Shown: piece by piece, positions 5,181-5,964 of the stretch
How positions within the stretch are numbered: the stretch's first letter is position 1
Layout of the letters: every line of letters starts with the position of its first letter
NCBI GenBank assembly: GCA_018334735.1
Contig: JAGXLK010000178.1
Coordinates: 1-5,964 of the forward strand
Source of the DNA: Planctomycetota bacterium
GTDB taxonomy: Bacteria; Planctomycetota; Brocadiia; SM23-32
Reading direction: 5' to 3'
DNA length: 5,964 nt
Position numbers and translations under genes: made by a program
The notes under the pieces: generated by a model
Told to the model about the DNA's origin: nothing
Seen by the model: the letters and a program-made list of their open reading frames with translations, nothing else
Databases searched by the model: none

Positions 5181-5964
5181 GTGCCTGGGAAAACTCCTGT
5201 TCTTATCATGATTCAGGGCCATGAGCCCGGTTCACGTTGGAGACTTCAGGAGACCCGTGTGACGACGATCGGAAGGTCTTCCCGAAACCAGATAAGTCTG
5301 GTGAACCCCTCTGTAAGTCGTTTTCACTGTGAAATTTCGTACATCAATGGTTTGTGGTACGTGGCTGATCTTAACAGCAAAAAGGGCACGTTTTTGAATG
5401 GACGGCAGGTGACGGAAAGGGAGGTTTTGAAACCGGGTGATATTATTCGGGTAAGCAAGAATGTCTTCAAATTTGATCTTGTCGACGAAACTGCTAAACA
5501 AGACGAGGGATTGCTGGCAATTCGCGAGGCCAGCATGGGTACGGAGATTCAGGAAAAAGATGCCCATCGTGATCATCTTGATGAAATGCGTCAGCGCCAG
5601 CAATTTGAGCTTGAGGCCAAACAGGAATCAGAAGAAGAAGTTGAGGAACCCTCGTTTGGAGCAATTCTCCGTCAGGTCTCCTTTGTTCTTTTTGTAGGGC
5701 TTGTGGTGGCATTGCTTACCGCCGGCACGCTGGCCTATGGTAAAAGCCAGGCACAGCGCAAAAGGGATAGCCAGGAAGCAATTGCTGAGAGTGCGGCGAG
5801 AGCCCTCAGAGATGCTTTAGAACTGGCAAATGGGCGGATTGAGAATTATCCCCGTGCGTTGGAAGCTCTGGAAGAAGTGAGAGAAAAATACGAGGGATTC
5901 CCGGAAGCAGAAAGAGCTGCTAGAAGGCATCTGCGGTGCCAGGGAGAGTGGTTTGAAAATGGAA
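5181..5964 (+). CDS. Membrane-anchored FHA-domain protein (3' end outside the window)
   Basis: Of the 261 visible codons, residues about 5-101 form a forkhead-associated domain, a phosphothreonine-binding module typical of Ser/Thr kinase signalling. Its signature residues are all present: G31-R32, S46-R-F-H49, and L-N65-S-K-K-G-T-F-L-N73-G74. Next comes a charged, probably helical linker (about 112-157) ending in an acidic cluster, E-S-E-E-E-V-E-E. One membrane segment follows (about 166-186, V-S-F-V-L-F-V-G-L-V-V-A-L-L), then basic K-R-K-R residues (188-195) and a helical, possibly TPR-like part (197 onward). The start is GTG 5181, with AAGGGGA ending 5 nt upstream; the next in-frame Met, at 5208, has no such site. 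The acidic N-side and basic C-side make the membrane orientation unclear. Its binding partner is unknown. A kinase gene may lie beyond the window, but none is visible here. Confidence 0.9.
   Translation, partial: MPGKTPVLIMIQGHEPGSRWRLQETRVTTIGRSSRNQISLVNPSVSRFHCEISYINGLWYVADLNSKKGTFLNGRQVTEREVLKPGDIIRVSKNVFKFDLVDETAKQDEGLLAIREASMGTEIQEKDAHRDHLDEMRQRQQFELEAKQESEEEVEEPSFGAILRQVSFVLFVGLVVALLTAGTLAYGKSQAQRKRDSQEAIAESAARALRDALELANGRIENYPRALEALEEVREKYEGFPEAERAARRHLRCQGEWFENG

Overview
The window is ordinary-looking chromosomal DNA of a bacterium with a cell envelope: signal peptides, a lipoprotein and a membrane-anchored FHA protein. G+C is moderate. Shine-Dalgarno sites built on GGAG and sigma70-like promoters are readable. 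The mix of a PEGA-domain protein, a DPM1-type glycosyltransferase, an FHA protein with one membrane segment and a two-domain lipoprotein would fit Planctomycetota or a relative. That is an inference from gene content, not something the sequence proves.

Left part, minus strand: riboflavin synthase (ribE, 1390-2037) is followed by pdxA (386-1393), the NAD-dependent dehydrogenase of the deoxyxylulose-5-phosphate route to pyridoxal phosphate. The two appear translationally coupled: pdxA seems to start at a CTG that overlaps the ribE TGA stop. Further along the same strand, and running off the window, is an exported PEGA-domain protein (start at 268). It has its own promoter between pdxA and the gene (346-374). 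ribE has a strong extended -10 promoter (2071-2099) with a leader too short for an FMN riboswitch.

Right part, plus strand, divergent from ribE: a family 2 glycosyltransferase of the polyprenyl-phosphate mannosyltransferase type (2265-2999), a lipoprotein with two NTF2-like halves (3041-3958) and an S4-domain RluA-family pseudouridine synthase (3965-4954). Gaps of 41 and 6 bases suggest one transcript. After 226 bases comes the start of a membrane-anchored FHA protein (5181 to the window end, GTG start).

The genes make housekeeping cofactors (riboflavin, PLP), modify rRNA or another RNA, and contribute to envelope or signalling functions. No RNA gene, mobile element, CRISPR array or phage signature is visible. 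I found no convincing new multi-gene system. The best leads are the CTG start and CTGA overlap of pdxA, a 10-bp inverted repeat in the divergent promoter region, the duplicated lipoprotein architecture, and the topology puzzle of the FHA protein.
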